Part shown: positions 8,130 through 16,305 of the stretch, one piece after another
How the letters are laid out: each line of letters opens with the position of its first letter
How positions within the stretch are numbered: position 1 is the first letter of the stretch
DNA from: Planctomycetota bacterium
GTDB lineage: Bacteria > Planctomycetota > UBA1135 > GCA-002686595
Assembly (NCBI GenBank): GCA_030746555.1
Contig: JASLMK010000077.1
Coordinates: forward strand, 1-32,169
Reading direction: 5' to 3'
DNA: 32,169 nt
Notes under the pieces: model-generated
Databases searched by the model: none
What the model saw: the letters and a program-made list of their open reading frames with translations, nothing else
What the model was told of the DNA's origin: nothing
Translations under genes and position numbers: made by a program

Positions 8130-9320
8130 TCAGCGCCGGGCGACCGCCGCTTCGACCAGCGGCAACAGCTCGCGTGCCACGAGGGCGTGGCCCGCGAGGT
8201 TGATGTGGGAGTCGGACTCCCAGTACAGGCGCTCGGAGCTGGCACGGAACAGTGGGCGCAGATCCAGGGCCGTGATCGAGAGGTCGGCGCAGCGCGCGAG
8301 CCAGGCGTCGGCGATGCGCTCGGCGGGATCGGGCTCGCCGGCGTGCTCGCCCATGTGGGCGTCGCGGGCGACGATCAGCTCGGCGTGGTGGCGGGGCTGA
8401 CCGACCAGGGGGCCGGGGAGGTACACCAGGACCAGGGCGCAGCCGGCGCGCTCGCACAGCTCCGCCATGCGGCGGCTGAGGGCGGTGGCCGTCTGGACCG
8501 CCAGGTCCACGTCCTGGGGGTTGTTCAGGAAGTAGGAGAGCTGGACCATCTCCTGGGACTCGACCCCGCTCCCGCGCACGCCGGCGCGGGCGAAGCTCTT
8601 CATCGAGAAGGGCTCGCGCACCGGCGGCGGGCGGCGGCGGAAGTAGCGCTGGAACTTGATCGCTCCGGAGAAGTCGTTGCCGCCGTAGACCACGGCGACG
8701 AACACGTCGGGCCCGAGCTCGAGGTGGCGCTCGAGCACCCCCAGGTAGTGGTAGAAGGTGTAGCCGCCCGTGCCGGTGTTGAGGACCTCGACGGTACGGT
8801 CGAGCTCGTTCAGGCGCAGGCCGTCGCCGAGCAGCCCGCAGAACGACTCCTCGTTGGCGCACACGCCGTCGGTGTGGGAGTCGCCGGTGACCAGGACGCG
8901 CAGGTTCGGAGGGGGCACGAGGGGCTCGCCGTCATTGCGCATGCCCAGGGAGTTGGAGCGCACCCAGAACCCGGCGTCGGGGTGCTCCTCGAAGACGCGC
9001 CAGTGGTTCACCCCGCCCTCGCGCCGGTAGAAGGTCACCGGGTCGGGCACGATGCCGTCCCGCACGCGCTGGAAGATGCGCGCCAGCTCGGCTCGGTCTC
9101 CCTCGTCGAGGACCAGCAAGTCCGCACCAGCCTCGACCTCACCCGCGCGCGCACGCTCAGCCAGGAGCTCGTCGAAGCGCTCGGCGTGGTCCACCAGGAG
9201 CACGGTCTCGTCGCCGCCCGCGTAGTCCCGCGCTAGCCAGGCGCCGGCCGCCGCCAGGGCCAGGACGGCCGTTCCACCGGCCGCGGCCCAGCGCTGCCAG
9301 AGAGGGGTCTTGGCGCTCAT
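8130..9320 (-). CDS. Membrane-anchored SGNH/GDSL-type hydrolase
   Basis: This 396-aa protein has one N-terminal membrane helix (about residues 11-29) and a periplasmic SGNH hydrolase domain. Block I is VTGDSHTDG with nucleophile S148. The Asn block is YGGND (N215). The C-terminal catalytic block is DSHINLAGH (D370, H372), like the DxH pattern of AlgX/AlgJ-type and many GDSL esterases. Family members add or remove acetyl or other acyl esters on polysaccharides and lipids; the substrate here is unknown. A preceding SNSLGMR segment is typical of secreted planctomycete SGNH proteins. The ATG at 9320 lies only 7 nt after a TGGTAGGTT extended -10 box, implying a leaderless mRNA. The gene starts 54 nt after the end of the lipoprotein gene on the same strand. 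Confidence 0.85.
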   Translation of the reverse strand: MSAKTPLWQRWAAAGGTAVLALAAAGAWLARDYAGGDETVLLVDHAERFDELLAERARAGEVEAGADLLVLDEGDRAELARIFQRVRDGIVPDPVTFYRREGGVNHWRVFEEHPDAGFWVRSNSLGMRNDGEPLVPPPNLRVLVTGDSHTDGVCANEESFCGLLGDGLRLNELDRTVEVLNTGTGGYTFYHYLGVLERHLELGPDVFVAVVYGGNDFSGAIKFQRYFRRRPPPVREPFSMKSFARAGVRGSGVESQEMVQLSYFLNNPQDVDLAVQTATALSRRMAELCERAGCALVLVYLPGPLVGQPRHHAELIVARDAHMGEHAGEPDPAERIADAWLARCADLSITALDLRPLFRASSERLYWESDSHINLAGHALVARELLPLVEAAVARR

Positions 9321-9327
9321 GGCGGCG

Positions 9328-9336
9328 AACCTACCA
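9328..9336 (-). promoter_or_regulatory. Extended -10 box for a leaderless start
   Basis: Read on the minus strand, TGGTAGGTT is a TGn-extended -10 (TAGGTT at 9328-9333). The ATG at 9320 sits where transcription would start, so the mRNA may be leaderless. No -35 match is seen. Confidence 0.4.
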
Positions 9337-9374
9337 GATCGGACGGTGGCCCGACGCGCGGTGGACTGCCGGGA

Positions 9375-10481
9375 TCACTCCCTTCCGATCAGGCTGGACA
9401 GGGGCAGGCGCAGCGTGCCGCCAGGGCGCAACACGAGGGGGAGCGGAGCCGCTCCGGGGGCGTCGATGCGCCAAGGGCCGGCCGGCAGCTCGACGTCGAG
9501 CCGCTCGCCGCGGGCGACCGAGACCTGCAGGACGTCGTCGGTGGAGGACATCGAGAGGGCGAAGGAGCCGCCCGGGCCTTCGTCCGGCTCCAGGTCGTCG
9601 TCGATGATCAAGTTGGAGGGGAAGGCCTCGCGCCAGCCCTCCAAGCCCCAGGCGAGGTCGCTCCCGCCGCTCACCTGTGCCTCGCCGAGGACGTTGCCCT
9701 CCAGCCAGGTCGGGGAGACGATCAGGTTCGTGTAGGTGTAGACGGCGGGATACCCGTCGACGTCGAAGCTGCGCCCGAGGAGCACCTGGTCGTTGTTCAC
9801 CAGGCCCAGGAACCCGCGCCCGGTGTCGTCCACGATCTGCAACAGGCCCGCGGTCGCCCCTTCCCAGTGCTGTGAGACGTACCAGGTGCGCTCGCTCACC
9901 ATCCCCGTCAGGTACTCGAGCTCGCCGGTGGCGTACTGGACGGTCTCCGTCAGGTGCCAGATTCCCGAGACGTCGATCAGGGGCGGGTTCTGCATGCGCA
10001 TGGCCGCCGCTCCGACCTCGATCCCGCAACCCTGGGGGCCCTCGGACCAGGTGCCGGTCATGTAGCCCCAGACCACGTAGCGCAGGTCGGCGCGGATGCG
10101 CACCTGGGTCTCCTGCCAGGTGATGTTCTGGTTGACGTGCAGGGTGTCCCCCTGGATCGTCGCCTGGACGAAGACGTTCTCGCCGAAGCTGTCGTCGCCG
10201 TCGAGGTCCAGCCAGATCCTCGCTCCCGAGCCGCTGCGGCTGAGGCGGATCATGCGTACCTCGCTCACCCCCGTGGGCTGGCAGTACTCGTCGAGGGGCT
10301 CGAACTGCATGGCCCAGTTGCCGTTCAGGTCGAGGTCGGGGTCGGGGGAGGTGTCCCCGGCCGGTGAGAGACCGCAGCCCGCGAGGGCCAGGGTCAGCAC
10401 GATGGTCGGGAGGGTGGCGCGGCGGGCCCCGCGGTCGGGAACCCCGAACGGGAGATCATGGATGCGGTGGATGGAGTCCAT
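9375..10481 (-). CDS. Putative lipoprotein with two lipocalin-like repeats
   Basis: This 368-aa protein has a lipoprotein signal: TIVLTLALAGC with lipobox Cys36 followed by GLSPAG. The mature part shows two roughly similar beta-rich halves. Each opens with a Gly-x-Trp strand (LNGNWAMQF near the N-terminus, VSGIWHLTETV further on), like the first strand of lipocalin-type barrels. A final segment (VARGERLDVELPAGPWRIDAP) looks like a separate beta module. No family is recognised with confidence, and function is unknown beyond probable anchoring to a membrane. The ATG at 10481 was chosen because GGGAGGT lies 9 nt before it; the longer form from 10541 would add 20 Arg/Pro-rich residues ahead of the binding site. 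It is divergent from the PKS operon across a 167-nt gap. Confidence 0.72.
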   Translation of the reverse strand: MDSIHRIHDLPFGVPDRGARRATLPTIVLTLALAGCGLSPAGDTSPDPDLDLNGNWAMQFEPLDEYCQPTGVSEVRMIRLSRSGSGARIWLDLDGDDSFGENVFVQATIQGDTLHVNQNITWQETQVRIRADLRYVVWGYMTGTWSEGPQGCGIEVGAAAMRMQNPPLIDVSGIWHLTETVQYATGELEYLTGMVSERTWYVSQHWEGATAGLLQIVDDTGRGFLGLVNNDQVLLGRSFDVDGYPAVYTYTNLIVSPTWLEGNVLGEAQVSGGSDLAWGLEGWREAFPSNLIIDDDLEPDEGPGGSFALSMSSTDDVLQVSVARGERLDVELPAGPWRIDAPGAAPLPLVLRPGGTLRLPLSSLIGRE

Positions 10482-10565
10482 GACGAAACCTACCTCCCGA
10501 TCCGGCCGCGGGCGGAGTCGGCGCGGAATTCGCGGCCGCAACGCCTCTCCCGCCCACGGGCGCGC

Positions 10566-10594
10566 TTGCAGGGCCCAGGGCGCGCTGATACGGT
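10566..10594 (+). promoter_or_regulatory. Sigma-70-type promoter of the PKS operon
   Basis: TTGCAG (10566-10571), a 17-nt spacer and TACGGT (10589-10594) with a TG one base upstream (TGATACGGT) form the clearest promoter in the window. It leaves a leader of about 48 nt before the GTG at 10649. The rest of the divergent gap 10482-10648 shows no operator-like palindrome that I trust. Confidence 0.6.
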
Positions 10595-10648
10595 CGATTC
10601 CGGCGCGGTCAGCCCCACGCGCGCCCGCCCCTCCCGAAGGCCAGCACG

Positions 10649-13600
10649 GTGCGACCCAAGCCCAGAGAGCCGATCGCCATCGTCGGGATCGGCTGCCGCT
10701 TTCCCGGGGGGATCGTCGACGCCGAGGGGCTGTGGGACGTCCTGCGCGGCGGCCTCGACGTCGTGGGGGAGGTGCCCCCCGAGCGCTTCGACGCCCGCGC
10801 TCTGCTCGGGACCACCCCCGGCGAAGCGGGGCGGCTGGCGACCGCCAGCGGCGGGTTCCTCGAGGACCTCGACCGCTTCGACGCGCCGTTCTTCGGCCTC
10901 TCGCCCAGGGAGGCCCTCACGACCGACCCTCAGCAGCGCCTGCTGGCGACCGTCGCCTGGGAGGCCCTCGAAGACGCGGGCCTGCGCCGCGCCGACCTGC
11001 CGCGCACGGCCACCGGGTTGTGGTTCGGGCTGCAGCAGGCCGACTACGAGCGCCGCGTCCTGCCTGCCCGCGACGCCCTCGACGCGGGCACCTTGGTGAG
11101 CGTCTCGCGCACGGCCGCCGTGGGCCGGATGGCGGCATTCCTGGGGGTGACCGGCCCGGCCCTCACCGTCGACAGCGACCGCTCGTCCTCGCTGGTGGCC
11201 CTACACCTCGCCTGCCAGTCCCTGGAGACGGGCGAGAGCGAGGTCGCCCTGGTGGGCGCCTCCAACGCGATCGTCGAGCCGGAGATCTCCATCGCCCTCT
11301 CGCGCTCGGGGATGATGGCCCCCGGCGGCCGCTGCCGCTTCGGCGACCGGGACGCGGAGGGCATGGTGCGCAGCGAGGGCGTCTGCGTCCTGGCCCTGAT
11401 GAGTCTGGAGCGGGCCGTCGCCCAGGGGCTCGAGCCCCGGGCCGTGATCCTCGCGAGCGCCGTGCGCGGCGAAGGCGGGGCCAGCGGCGACGTCCTGCGC
11501 CCCAGTTCCCCGTCCCAGCTCGAGCTCCTGCGCGCCGCCTGGGAGGCCGCCGGCGCGGATCCGCGCGAGGCGGGCTACTTCGAGGCCCACGGCACCGGGA
11601 CGCGCGTGGGGGACGACGCCGAGGTCGCAGCCCTGGTGGAGCTGCTCGGACCGCGCGGCGCGGCCGGGCCGACCCCGGTCGGCTCGGTCAAGACCCATCT
11701 CGGCCACTGCGAGGCCGCCGGAGGGCTGGCGGGGCTCGTCGCCGCCGCCCTGGCGCTGCGCCGCGGCGAGATCCCCCCCAGCCTGCACGCCGAGCACCCG
11801 ATCCCCGCCCTGTGCGGCGACGAGACTCCGCTCGTCCTCGCGGCCGAGCCCTCGGGCTGGCCCGCCGGCCGCCGGCGCCTGGCGGGGGTGAGCTCCTTCG
11901 GTCTCACCGGCACCTTGGCCCACGTCGTGCTCTCCGCGGAGGCCTCCCCGCCCGCACAGCCGCCGCCCCCGGCCCGGCGCGAGGACCGCGGTTGCGTCCT
12001 CTCCCTCTCGGCCCACGACCGCTCGGCCCTGGCCGAGCTGGCGCGGCGCTCGGCGGACCTCCTCGACGGCGGGGGCGTCTCGGCCATCGAGCTGTGTCGC
12101 GCCGCGGCCCACCGCCGGGAGCCCCTCGCCCGCCGCCTCGTCGCGTGCGGCCCGGACGGCCCCGCCCTCGCGCGTATCCTGCGAGCCCACGCCGCCGACG
12201 AGGAGCCCGAGGGTCTCGCCGCCGGCGCGCCCCTGGGCGCCGAGGAGCAGGGCGTCGTGATGGTCTTCCCCGGCCAGGGCTCCCAGTGGGTGGGCATGGG
12301 CGCCGAGCTGTTCGAGGGCGAGCGCGCCTTCCGCGAGGTCATCGAGGCTTGCTCCGAGGTCGTGCGCGTCGAGGCCGGCTGGTCGTTGGTCGACGAGCTG
12401 CGCGCGACCGCGGCCGAGGCACGCCTGGAGAGGATCGAGATCATCCAACCCCTCCTCGTGGCGGTGATGATCGGCCTGGCGCGACTGTGGGGCGAGCTGG
12501 GCGTGCGCCCGGCGGCGGTGTGCGGCACCAGCCTGGGGGAGATCGCCGCGGCCTGCGCCTGCGGCGCCCTCTCTCTGGAGGACGCCATGGCCCTCGCCTG
12601 TCGGCGCGTCGGCCTGATGGCCTCCCTCGGCGGCGGCGGGGCCATGGCCGCGGTGGCCCTGACGATCGAGGAGGCGCGCGAGGCGATCGGCGCCCGCGAA
12701 GGTCACGTGGGCGTGGCCGTCCACAACAGCACCTCCTCCCAGGTCATCGGCGGGGCGGCGGCGGAGGTGGGGGAGATCGTCTCCGAGCTCGAGGCGCGCG
12801 AGGTGTTCGTGCGCTCGATCAGGGGCGCCGACCTCGCCTCCCACAGCCCGCACATGGACCCGATCCTCGACCGCTTCGAGGCGTCGCTCGCCGACCTGTC
12901 TCCGCGGGAGGCGGTCTGCCCGATGATCTCGACGGTCAGCGGGGAGCGCCTTGCCGGGCCGGAGTGCGACGCCGCCTACTGGCGCTCGAACCTGCGCCGG
13001 CCGGTGGACCTGCGGGCCGCCGTCGAGCGCATCCTGGCCGACGGCCGGCGGGTGTTCCTCGAGGTCAGCCCGCACCCGCTCCTGGCCGAACCGATCGCGG
13101 AGACGGCCCACGAGGCGGGGGAACGCATCGCCTGCCTGCCGACCCTGGAGCGTGACGAACCCGCCTGGGCCCGGATGACCCGGACCTTCGCCGCCCTGCA
13201 CGTCCACGGATGCGCGGTGGACTGGGCTGCCGTACACCCGCGCGCGCCCTACTCCGGAGGCCTGCCGACCTACCCGTGGCAGGCGAAGCGGTACTGGCTC
13301 CCGCCTCTCTCCGTCGCGGCGGTCGGGACCGACGGCCTCGGGGGGGAGGGGAGCGCCCTGGGAGAGGGCGGCGTCGCCGAGGGAGGCGGCGCGCCGGACG
13401 ATCCCGAGGGGATCGCACGCCTGATCCAGCGGCGGCTGTGCGCGGTCCTGGCCCTCGACGAGGAGGCGGATCCGGACACGCCCTTTCGTGCCCTGGGCCT
13501 GACGTCCCTGCTGGCCACCGAGCTGCGCTCGAGGCTCGAGCGCGCCTTCGAGCGCAGCCTGTCTCCGGTCGTGCTGCGCGAGCACCCCACGGTCCGGTGC

Positions 13601-15043
13601 CTGACCGAGCACCTCGCGGCCACCATCGACGCACCGAGCGCAGAGGGCGACCGGGCGTCCACGGCCCCCGCGCCCGCCCGCGCCGCGTCCCGCCCCCTGC
13701 CCCTGCTCCCGGCCCAAGCCACCTCCCTGGGGATCGCGAGCCTGGCCGAGCGCGGGAGCGTGCCGTTCCCGGTGACGCGCGTCCTGGGGGTTCGCGGGCG
13801 CCTCGAGAGCGAACGGGTGGAGCGCACCCTCGAGCTGTTGATCGCGCGCCACGAGGCCCTGAGGGTGCGGCTCGTCCCCACGCCCGTGGGCTGGCGCCAG
13901 GAGCTCGCCCCGGAGGGGAGCGTGGCCCCGCCCCTGTCGATCCACGAGGTCGCCGAGGGCGAGGCGTTCGCCGCGACGCTCGCGAGGGTCGCGGAACAAC
14001 TGCGGGCGGGCCTGGACCTCCGGGAAGGCCGCCTGTTCGCCGCCGGCCTCGTCGAGGCGAGAGAGGAGGAGGGGAACGCCCTGGTCCTCGTCCTCGACCA
14101 CCTGATCACCGACCTCGCGGGCGAGCGCCTCCTGGTGGGGGACTTCCGCGAGCTCTACCGGCGCCTGACCGAGAGCGGTCGGGCCGTCCTGCCCGGCCTC
14201 CCCGGTTCCCTGGCGGCCTGGGCTGCGGAGCTGGCCGCCGGTCTGAGCTCGGGAGCCCACGACGAGGACGCCGGCGCCTGGATGGCGGACGCGGCCCGCG
14301 AGTCCCGCCCCTTCCCGCCTGTTGTCCCCGACGGCGACGACGGCCGGGGGGGGTGTGTCGTCGAGACCCTGGAGCGCGTGCCGGGCGAGCGCCTCGCCGA
14401 GGGCGCCCTGCGGAGCCACGGCGCCGACCTGCCGGCCCTCGTGCTCGGCGCGACGGCGGAGGTCCTCACGCGCCGCGCCGGCGGAGACGTGTGCATCAAC
14501 GTCTCCTCGGCGGGACGGCTGTGTCCGGCGGTCGAGACCGACGCCTCGCGCACCCTGGGTTTCTTCGCCATCGGCCACCCGACCTTCTTCGAGCCCACCG
14601 GCGCCGCGGGAGGCGCCGCTGCGGTGGCCGCCGCCCGGGAGGCCTACGGGCGCACCGAACGCCGCGTGCCCATGCACGCCTTCCGCTGCCATCGCCCCAC
14701 GGCCGATCTGCTCGAGGCCTTCGACGCCCTGCAGGCCGAGGCGGGCGTCGTGTTCAACTACCGCGGCGAGCTGGCCTCCTTCGTGCACCCGCCCCTGGCA
14801 GCCGAGCACCTCGAGCGCTTGGGCGAGACCTCGACCGGTCCGGGGGACGTGGTGTCGGTCGTCCTGCACGGCGAGCCCGTGCTCTTCGGCCGCACCCGGT
14901 TGAATGTGGTCGCGGGGATCGTGGACGGGATCCTGACCCTGTGGGTCGCCTACCCCGAGCGCGCCCTGGGCGAGGCCGCGGCGCGGGAGCTGGCACGAGA
15001 GATCCTGGGCGAGGTCGAGCGCCTGGTCGGAGAGGGCGAGTGA
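10649..15043 (+). CDS. Type I PKS module KS-AT-ACP-condensation, KS lacks active Cys
   Basis: This is a 1464-aa single-module polyketide synthase. KS (about 8-430): REPIAIVGIGCRFPGG opens it; catalytic histidines H314 (EAHGTGT) and H353 (KTHLGH) are present. However, the nucleophile site reads VDSDRSSSLVALH with R178, where the family has VDTACSSSLVALH. AT (about 530-850): GQGSQWVGMG, GTSLGE with S628 (the usual His is Thr), and LASHSPHMDP with H732. Substrate choice between malonyl and methylmalonyl is not clear from these motifs. ACP (about 910-990): GLTSLLATELRSRL with S953 for phosphopantetheine. C-terminal domain (about 1010-1464): condensation/PapA-like, with DHLITD (H1151, D1155) in place of HHxxxDG. 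No KR, DH, ER or thioesterase domain is present. The start is GTG, with GAAGG about 11 nt upstream. It overlaps the next gene by 4 nt. Without the Cys, normal chain extension is unlikely; acyl loading and transfer is my inference. Confidence 0.93.
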   Translation: MRPKPREPIAIVGIGCRFPGGIVDAEGLWDVLRGGLDVVGEVPPERFDARALLGTTPGEAGRLATASGGFLEDLDRFDAPFFGLSPREALTTDPQQRLLATVAWEALEDAGLRRADLPRTATGLWFGLQQADYERRVLPARDALDAGTLVSVSRTAAVGRMAAFLGVTGPALTVDSDRSSSLVALHLACQSLETGESEVALVGASNAIVEPEISIALSRSGMMAPGGRCRFGDRDAEGMVRSEGVCVLALMSLERAVAQGLEPRAVILASAVRGEGGASGDVLRPSSPSQLELLRAAWEAAGADPREAGYFEAHGTGTRVGDDAEVAALVELLGPRGAAGPTPVGSVKTHLGHCEAAGGLAGLVAAALALRRGEIPPSLHAEHPIPALCGDETPLVLAAEPSGWPAGRRRLAGVSSFGLTGTLAHVVLSAEASPPAQPPPPARREDRGCVLSLSAHDRSALAELARRSADLLDGGGVSAIELCRAAAHRREPLARRLVACGPDGPALARILRAHAADEEPEGLAAGAPLGAEEQGVVMVFPGQGSQWVGMGAELFEGERAFREVIEACSEVVRVEAGWSLVDELRATAAEARLERIEIIQPLLVAVMIGLARLWGELGVRPAAVCGTSLGEIAAACACGALSLEDAMALACRRVGLMASLGGGGAMAAVALTIEEAREAIGAREGHVGVAVHNSTSSQVIGGAAAEVGEIVSELEAREVFVRSIRGADLASHSPHMDPILDRFEASLADLSPREAVCPMISTVSGERLAGPECDAAYWRSNLRRPVDLRAAVERILADGRRVFLEVSPHPLLAEPIAETAHEAGERIACLPTLERDEPAWARMTRTFAALHVHGCAVDWAAVHPRAPYSGGLPTYPWQAKRYWLPPLSVAAVGTDGLGGEGSALGEGGVAEGGGAPDDPEGIARLIQRRLCAVLALDEEADPDTPFRALGLTSLLATELRSRLERAFERSLSPVVLREHPTVRCLTEHLAATIDAPSAEGDRASTAPAPARAASRPLPLLPAQATSLGIASLAERGSVPFPVTRVLGVRGRLESERVERTLELLIARHEALRVRLVPTPVGWRQELAPEGSVAPPLSIHEVAEGEAFAATLARVAEQLRAGLDLREGRLFAAGLVEAREEEGNALVLVLDHLITDLAGERLLVGDFRELYRRLTESGRAVLPGLPGSLAAWAAELAAGLSSGAHDEDAGAWMADAARESRPFPPVVPDGDDGRGGCVVETLERVPGERLAEGALRSHGADLPALVLGATAEVLTRRAGGDVCINVSSAGRLCPAVETDASRTLGFFAIGHPTFFEPTGAAGGAAAVAAAREAYGRTERRVPMHAFRCHRPTADLLEAFDALQAEAGVVFNYRGELASFVHPPLAAEHLERLGETSTGPGDVVSVVLHGEPVLFGRTRLNVVAGIVDGILTLWVAYPERALGEAAARELAREILGEVERLVGEGE

Positions 15044-16287
15044 CCGGCGGCGCGGTCGAGCCGGAGACGGGGGGAGCGGCGGCGGGGGACGCGGTGGACT
15101 CGGGGCCCTCCCTCTCCGACTGCCCCCGGGTGCGCGCCGACCTCGAGATCGTGCGCGCCGGGCCCGAGGGGTTTCTGATCTCCCACCCCGCCTCCGCCGG
15201 CGACCGGTCGTTGGGCTCCGAGGAGCGCTTCCTCCTGCACCTGATGGACGGCTCGCGGTCCGCCGAGGCGATCCTGAGGGCCTACGGCGAGCGGTTCGGG
15301 CGCTCCCTGCCGCCGCGGCAGCTGGCGGACTTCACCGAGCAACTGCGCGCCGCGGGCGTGCTCGAGGGCGCGCTGGAGGTGGAGAGGCCCGCGGACCCAG
15401 CGCAGCGCGGCGCGCCCTCGTGGGCCCCGCGCGCCTGCGACCTGGGGGTCGTGCTCTTCGGCTGGCTCCTGCACCCGCTGTGGACCGTGCCCGTCGGGAT
15501 CCTGGCGGCGGTCGCCGTCCTGGGCTGGGTGGCTCGCTTCGACGAGTACCTCGCGGAACTGTGGAGCCTCCTCGCGCCCCTCTCCCTGTCTCAGTTCCTG
15601 GGCAAGCTGCTCGCCGCCCTGCTCTCCATCTCCTTCGTTCGCAGCGCGGCCCTGGGGATCGCGTGCCGCAGCTTGAAGGGCAGCCTGCTCTCCTTCCGCA
15701 TCGAGTGGCACCGGGGCGTTCTGCCGCACTTCGTTTGTGTCCCGCTCCTGCCCCTCGAGCGCATGACCGCGCACGCCCGCGGCTTGCTGTGCTGGGTGCG
15801 CCCCTGGACGCACCTGGCCCTGGCCTCGGCCGCCTTGATCGGCTGGCTGATGACCCCGCGCAGCTCCAGCCTCGGCTCCCTGTGCCTGCTCTTCAGCCTC
15901 CCGCTTCTCGTCGGCTTGGGGTTCCAGTGCATCCCGTTCGCGCCCCTCGACGCCTACCGCATCCTCTCGGCGCGCTACGGGATCCACCGCCTGTACGAGC
16001 GTGCCCGCGCCGAGACCCGCGCCTGGCTCACCCTGCGCCCCGCGCCCGAGGCGCTCGCCGATCGCGAGCGCACCTGGTTCCGCCTCTTCGGCCTCGGTGT
16101 GCTCGCCTACCGTTCCGCGAGCCTGCTCCTGTTCGGGGTCGGCGGCTCTTGGTTCCTGAGCCGTCGCTTCGGCGGGCCGGGGGCCGCCGTGGCCCTGCTC
16201 GCCATCCTCCTGTGGTACTCCGGGCCGCTGCGCCGCGCCCTGGCCGGCGGCCTCCTCGGACGGCGTCCGGCGGGCGCTGCGCGCTGA
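15040..16287 (+). CDS. PqqD-like plus inactive M50-like membrane protein
   Basis: This 415-aa protein's GTG overlaps the PKS stop (GTGA), so the two are translationally coupled. Residues about 30-110 resemble the PqqD/RRE winged-helix domain that precedes M50 peptidase domains (RADLEIVRAG, EERFLLHLMDG, LADFTEQLRAAGVLE). The rest has about six membrane segments and aligns in order with YydH-type M50 proteins: a RFDEYLAEL segment, then the protease helix, then FQCIPFAPLDAYRIL in place of FNxNPxxxxDGYYLL. The helix that should read HELGHxLAC reads RSAALGIAC (R201-L205), so both zinc histidines and the glutamate are gone; D304 is kept. Protease activity is therefore not expected. A role as a membrane scaffold, binding partner or transport component for the PKS product is inference. 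Confidence 0.8.
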   Translation: MTGGAVEPETGGAAAGDAVDSGPSLSDCPRVRADLEIVRAGPEGFLISHPASAGDRSLGSEERFLLHLMDGSRSAEAILRAYGERFGRSLPPRQLADFTEQLRAAGVLEGALEVERPADPAQRGAPSWAPRACDLGVVLFGWLLHPLWTVPVGILAAVAVLGWVARFDEYLAELWSLLAPLSLSQFLGKLLAALLSISFVRSAALGIACRSLKGSLLSFRIEWHRGVLPHFVCVPLLPLERMTAHARGLLCWVRPWTHLALASAALIGWLMTPRSSSLGSLCLLFSLPLLVGLGFQCIPFAPLDAYRILSARYGIHRLYERARAETRAWLTLRPAPEALADRERTWFRLFGLGVLAYRSASLLLFGVGGSWFLSRRFGGPGAAVALLAILLWYSGPLRRALAGGLLGRRPAGAAR

Positions 16288-16305
16288 CCGCCCGCGCGAC
16301 GCGGC

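Noticed and set aside
7197..9236. 679-codon plus-strand frame opposite the SGNH hydrolase
   Set aside because: The translation is Val/Gly/Glu/His-rich noise; the minus strand carries SGNH catalytic blocks.
11201..14869. Long minus-strand open frame opposite the PKS
   Set aside because: It is a composition shadow of the PKS; the product is low-complexity with no recognisable motif.
15040..16287. Calling this gene an active M50 site-2-type protease
   Set aside because: The HExxH residues are absent (RSAAL), so only fold-level similarity is claimed.
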